Shown here: piece by piece, positions 61,069 to 64,000 of the stretch
Layout: each line of letters begins with the position of its first letter
Numbering within the stretch: position 1 is the first letter of the stretch
Assembly: GCA_916613615.1 (NCBI GenBank)
Contig: OU744730.1
Coordinates: forward strand, 22,756,406-22,820,405
Direction of reading: 5' to 3'
Length of the DNA: 64,000 bases
Source of the DNA: Steromphala cineraria
Taxonomy: Eukaryota; Mollusca; Gastropoda; Trochida; Trochidae
Position numbers and translations under genes: made by a program
The notes under the pieces: model-generated
Databases searched by the model: none
What the model was told of the DNA's origin: nothing
Seen by the model: the letters and a program-made list of their open reading frames with translations, nothing else

Positions 61069-63668
61069 GGAATGATGGTAAAATGAAATATAGAAATGTC
61101 ATAAAAAATAGAATACTGCCACATTGATTTATCAATCTGAATTTAATTTATTATTTTGTGCTCACTGATTTCTGCTAAACCATAATAAACATTTAATGTT
61201 ACTTCAAATAGACAACTGTCATAAAAGCACTCTTCAATTTCATTAAAATACTATCATATATACTATATGAAACTCTATAGACAAACGTTGATCTTCAGAA
61301 AGCTTTCTACAACCATAAAGTAAACAAAACTACATTTGTATCAGCACAACACAGTCCATCATTTCTTTTTATAAAATTGGAAATTGGCAATAATTTGACT
61401 TTTTAACAACAATTTGCAAGTTTCAAACCCACGCAATCAAAAACTCAAATAACAGATAGTCCAGTGTTGAAATAATTTAAACATGGCCGAAATTTGTAGC
61501 AATAAGAAATGTTTTTTCCTAAACTGTCTGTGCTCTTTTGCATTTCAATCACGGAATGTATTTCTATTTGCATAATTTCCACAGGGATGCATTATTAAAT
61601 AATGACATTTAGGATCCGGAAGCTATTTCGTGATAATTCAATATTTAGACCAAGAAGAAGTTTTTGCTTGTTAAAACTGCTTTTTCAGGTGAAATGTCGT
61701 GATTTCAGCTCGCAGCACTTGTGCCATAAGACATTTCTTTTAACGATTATTCCCTATTTCAATTTCACATTTGACTGAAGGCACTTTGGACGCATTGTCG
61801 TCCTTCCTATTACTGTTCTGTACTTGCACATCAGTTGGAACATGCAATGCCAAAATAACTGTCAGTGTCAGTATGTGTGTGTTATTTTGAATTAAGAATT
61901 TATTGATAAAGGCATGTGGCATTAATTTATCTATTTTAATGACATTTGTATGTGACATTTTATCATCATTCCTATGCGTTAATCACATTACTTGCAACGT
62001 CAACAGACAGGTTTAGACAACTGGTGTTTAAGGCCCTGCCACAATTACTGACTATTCTGTCAATATGAGGGGCGTTTTTTAAACTGAACATCTTATAACT
62101 AAATGTCCCTGACTTCCTGTAACCATAGAGGATCAATATTAATTTGCGTAAAAATATAAATTCCCACAGTCTCCAACAGTTGACACATCCTCAAAACAAG
62201 TAAATCAAGAAACCAAGACCCCTTGCTCTAAGGCCCTATAATCGCTGAACAATCCTGTCCTTTGTAGTCAAAGATGCAAACTATAGAAGTTCATGTCACT
62301 CTCCTTCAAACAAACATAAAACGAAATGTTAATGGGTCAGATGGCAGTGTTAAATGCAGCAAAGCAACTTCTTTTGCTACATGATTACACAACTTTATAT
62401 CTTGATCTTCTTCTTCTTCTTCAAGCCTTTCACACAAAGTTGAACATGAATGGGTATGTGTAAATGAGGTGTGGAGTCATGTAGTCATTATCGTGAGGAT
62501 TGCAGTTGTAGAGTACAAATTCGTCAACAAGTGGCAACTAGCACAATAACTCAAAGAGTTTTATTCAGACGCTTCAAGTTTCAAATTCAAGAATCATGTC
62601 TGCGCTAACAGAATGAATTTCCAATTGGTCACACGCCATGGACTGGTTGCCATGGTGGATGACATTTGGAAAACTAGAAGACAGAATCTGTTATCATTGA
62701 AGAACTGTTTAATGCAACATGGCTTTTTCAATTCATACTTTAGATGTACATGTACAATTTTCCAAGATATGATTTTTTTTCGACAATGGTATCCTTATTT
62801 GCACCATTCTCTCCCCACAGAGGCAGATCAAGTCATGAAATGTTGATACAGCCTCTGTTCTATTATGCCGAAATCAGTAGGTTCGAAGCAGTTTTCCTTG
62901 GTATAAAAAAATTGCACCACAATCCATTTGACAACGCTTCTCGCGTGAAAATTGTGGTTATCGCATTGCCTGTGTCATGCCAAAGCTTTGTCTCTATCTA
63001 AAATGATGATGTAAGAACAGTGTCGCTGATTGCACAACTAACTGTGATTGCCTCCATCAGGCATATCCAATTCTATCCATATCGACGTAATATAACAGAG
63101 GCTGTATCAACATTTCATGAATTGATCTGCCTCTGTGAGGAGAGAATGTATTTGCACAAGAAAAGTCATAGGGACGGATATAATTTATTATGGAACTATA
63201 AATCTAAATTGCTGTTTTAGTAACCATTTTACTTGTGTATCGGAACTCATGTGTCTGTGCTATTATGCAGAAGAGATTGTTTTTTATATGACTTGTTCAG
63301 CCGTGTCCAGCAAATTTCCTTTGGGATGAAAAAGCTTAAATATCTTATCCTCATTCCCATTTAACTAAAATGCTCGACTGCATATGAAAAGTTTTAATTC
63401 ATATGCAACTCTAGATTATCTTACAAAACAAAATGAAGTTCCTGTCCATAGACATTCCCCTTCAACCAATGCAATCGTATAAAGCCAACTTGTATTGATC
63501 AAGGTAACAATCTGAATTGCATCCACATGTGACATGATCCTGACCAATGCCACTACACCAGAGACTTTCTGAGTGATTCTGTCTGGAACATTTATCAATG
63601 TCATCCATTAATGCAGTGCCCCCACATTAGTTATAAAGCTAATATCTTCCCAGGTGTCCTCAAGTACT

Positions 63669-64000
63669 ACCAATGAATATTTGCAACATATGTACAGTAT
63701 TTTTGTTTTTCGGATTGATCTTCATCTTACATTCTCGAAAGTAATTTATTGTAGGATATAAATAGGCATTTCAAGCACGGACTACTACAATCTCCCAACG
63801 AAACGTTTACTTTGTTTAAGATTTCATTCAAGATATATGTAATATGTTTTTATACAAATGAAAAAAAAACTTTTTAAAAAACCTTCGTGTCTATCTTAGT
63901 AATCATATTTTCATGTTCATTAAAACATTAATATTGTCCGTCTGTCTTTGCCTGGAGCGTATCTACTAAACTATGCATACAATGAATTGCAATGTAACAT
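63669..64000. other. Window end, nothing recognised
   Basis: AT-rich sequence after the giant inverted repeat. No gene or repeat recognised. Confidence 0.5.

Larger units (their letters stand above)
59206..63668. repeat. 4.5-kb imperfect inverted repeat (giant foldback)
   Basis: The outer ends pair: GTGCTTGAGGACACCTGGGA (59206 on) with the reverse complement of 63668 back. Pairing continues through GGATCATGTCACATGTGGAT, AACATTTCGTTTTATG-type blocks and GACAGGATTGTTCAGC (60254-60269 against 62243-62258), to an inner pair at about 60898-61180 against 61840-62122 (GAAGTCA, AGTAATGTGATTAACGC). The left arm is interrupted by a TTAA MITE (59882-60247). The right arm carries an extra block of about 0.8 kb (62600-63400). 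No open frame with a recognised motif lies inside. Confidence 0.82.

Noticed and set aside
62613..63329. Overlapping plus-strand frames of 64-85 codons as a small gene
   Set aside because: They lie within repeat sequence shared with 43745-45090 and show no conserved frame between copies.

Overview
This is eukaryotic nuclear DNA from an animal, most likely a marine invertebrate and plausibly a mollusc. It is AT-rich and gene-poor. Its single convincing host gene has GT-AG introns of 9.4, 4.1 and 0.34 kb, and there is no operon structure. The rest is dominated by many kinds of mobile element: a non-LTR retrotransposon, DIRS-like, Penelope-like and Tc1-like relics, a tRNA-derived SINE, several inverted-repeat (MITE or foldback) families and degenerate tandem repeats of about 150 bp. 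The taxon is an inference from this repeat style and cannot be proven from the window.

Layout. 1-9.3 kb: intergenic, with a TTAA-flanked MITE, a 102-bp minisatellite, a Tc1-like transposase relic and the end of a Penelope-like element with a GIY-YIG endonuclease domain. 9.4-26.5 kb: an UNC-93 family (MFS, 12 predicted membrane spans) gene on the + strand, four coding exons, 529 codons, reading frame kept exactly across all three introns. Its introns carry a MITE, a degenerate tandem repeat and a SINE with a perfect 15-bp target-site duplication. 27-33 kb: foldback elements, tandem repeats, a tRNA-like Pol III promoter and repeat mosaics. 33.1-39.1 kb: a 5'-truncated, decayed LINE (ORF1 tail, endonuclease, reverse transcriptase) lying between two direct copies of a 1.0-kb sequence. 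39.3-45.9 kb: foldback elements, including a 0.4-kb element packed with CCCC(C/T)(G/A)GGGG-type palindromes and a 139-bp near-perfect palindrome. 46.4-60 kb: a 6.8-kb segment present twice head to tail, with roughly 20 differences seen by eye; each copy carries a broken DIRS-like retroelement on the - strand. 59.2-63.7 kb: a very large imperfect inverted repeat whose arms recur elsewhere in the window.

Apart from the UNC-93 gene, no host pathway can be read from the window. The main biological content is a history of mobile-element insertion, nesting and duplication. The most unusual structures are the LINE flanked by 1-kb duplicates, the palindrome-packed element, the 4.5-kb inverted repeat and the young 6.8-kb tandem duplication, which could also be an assembly artefact.
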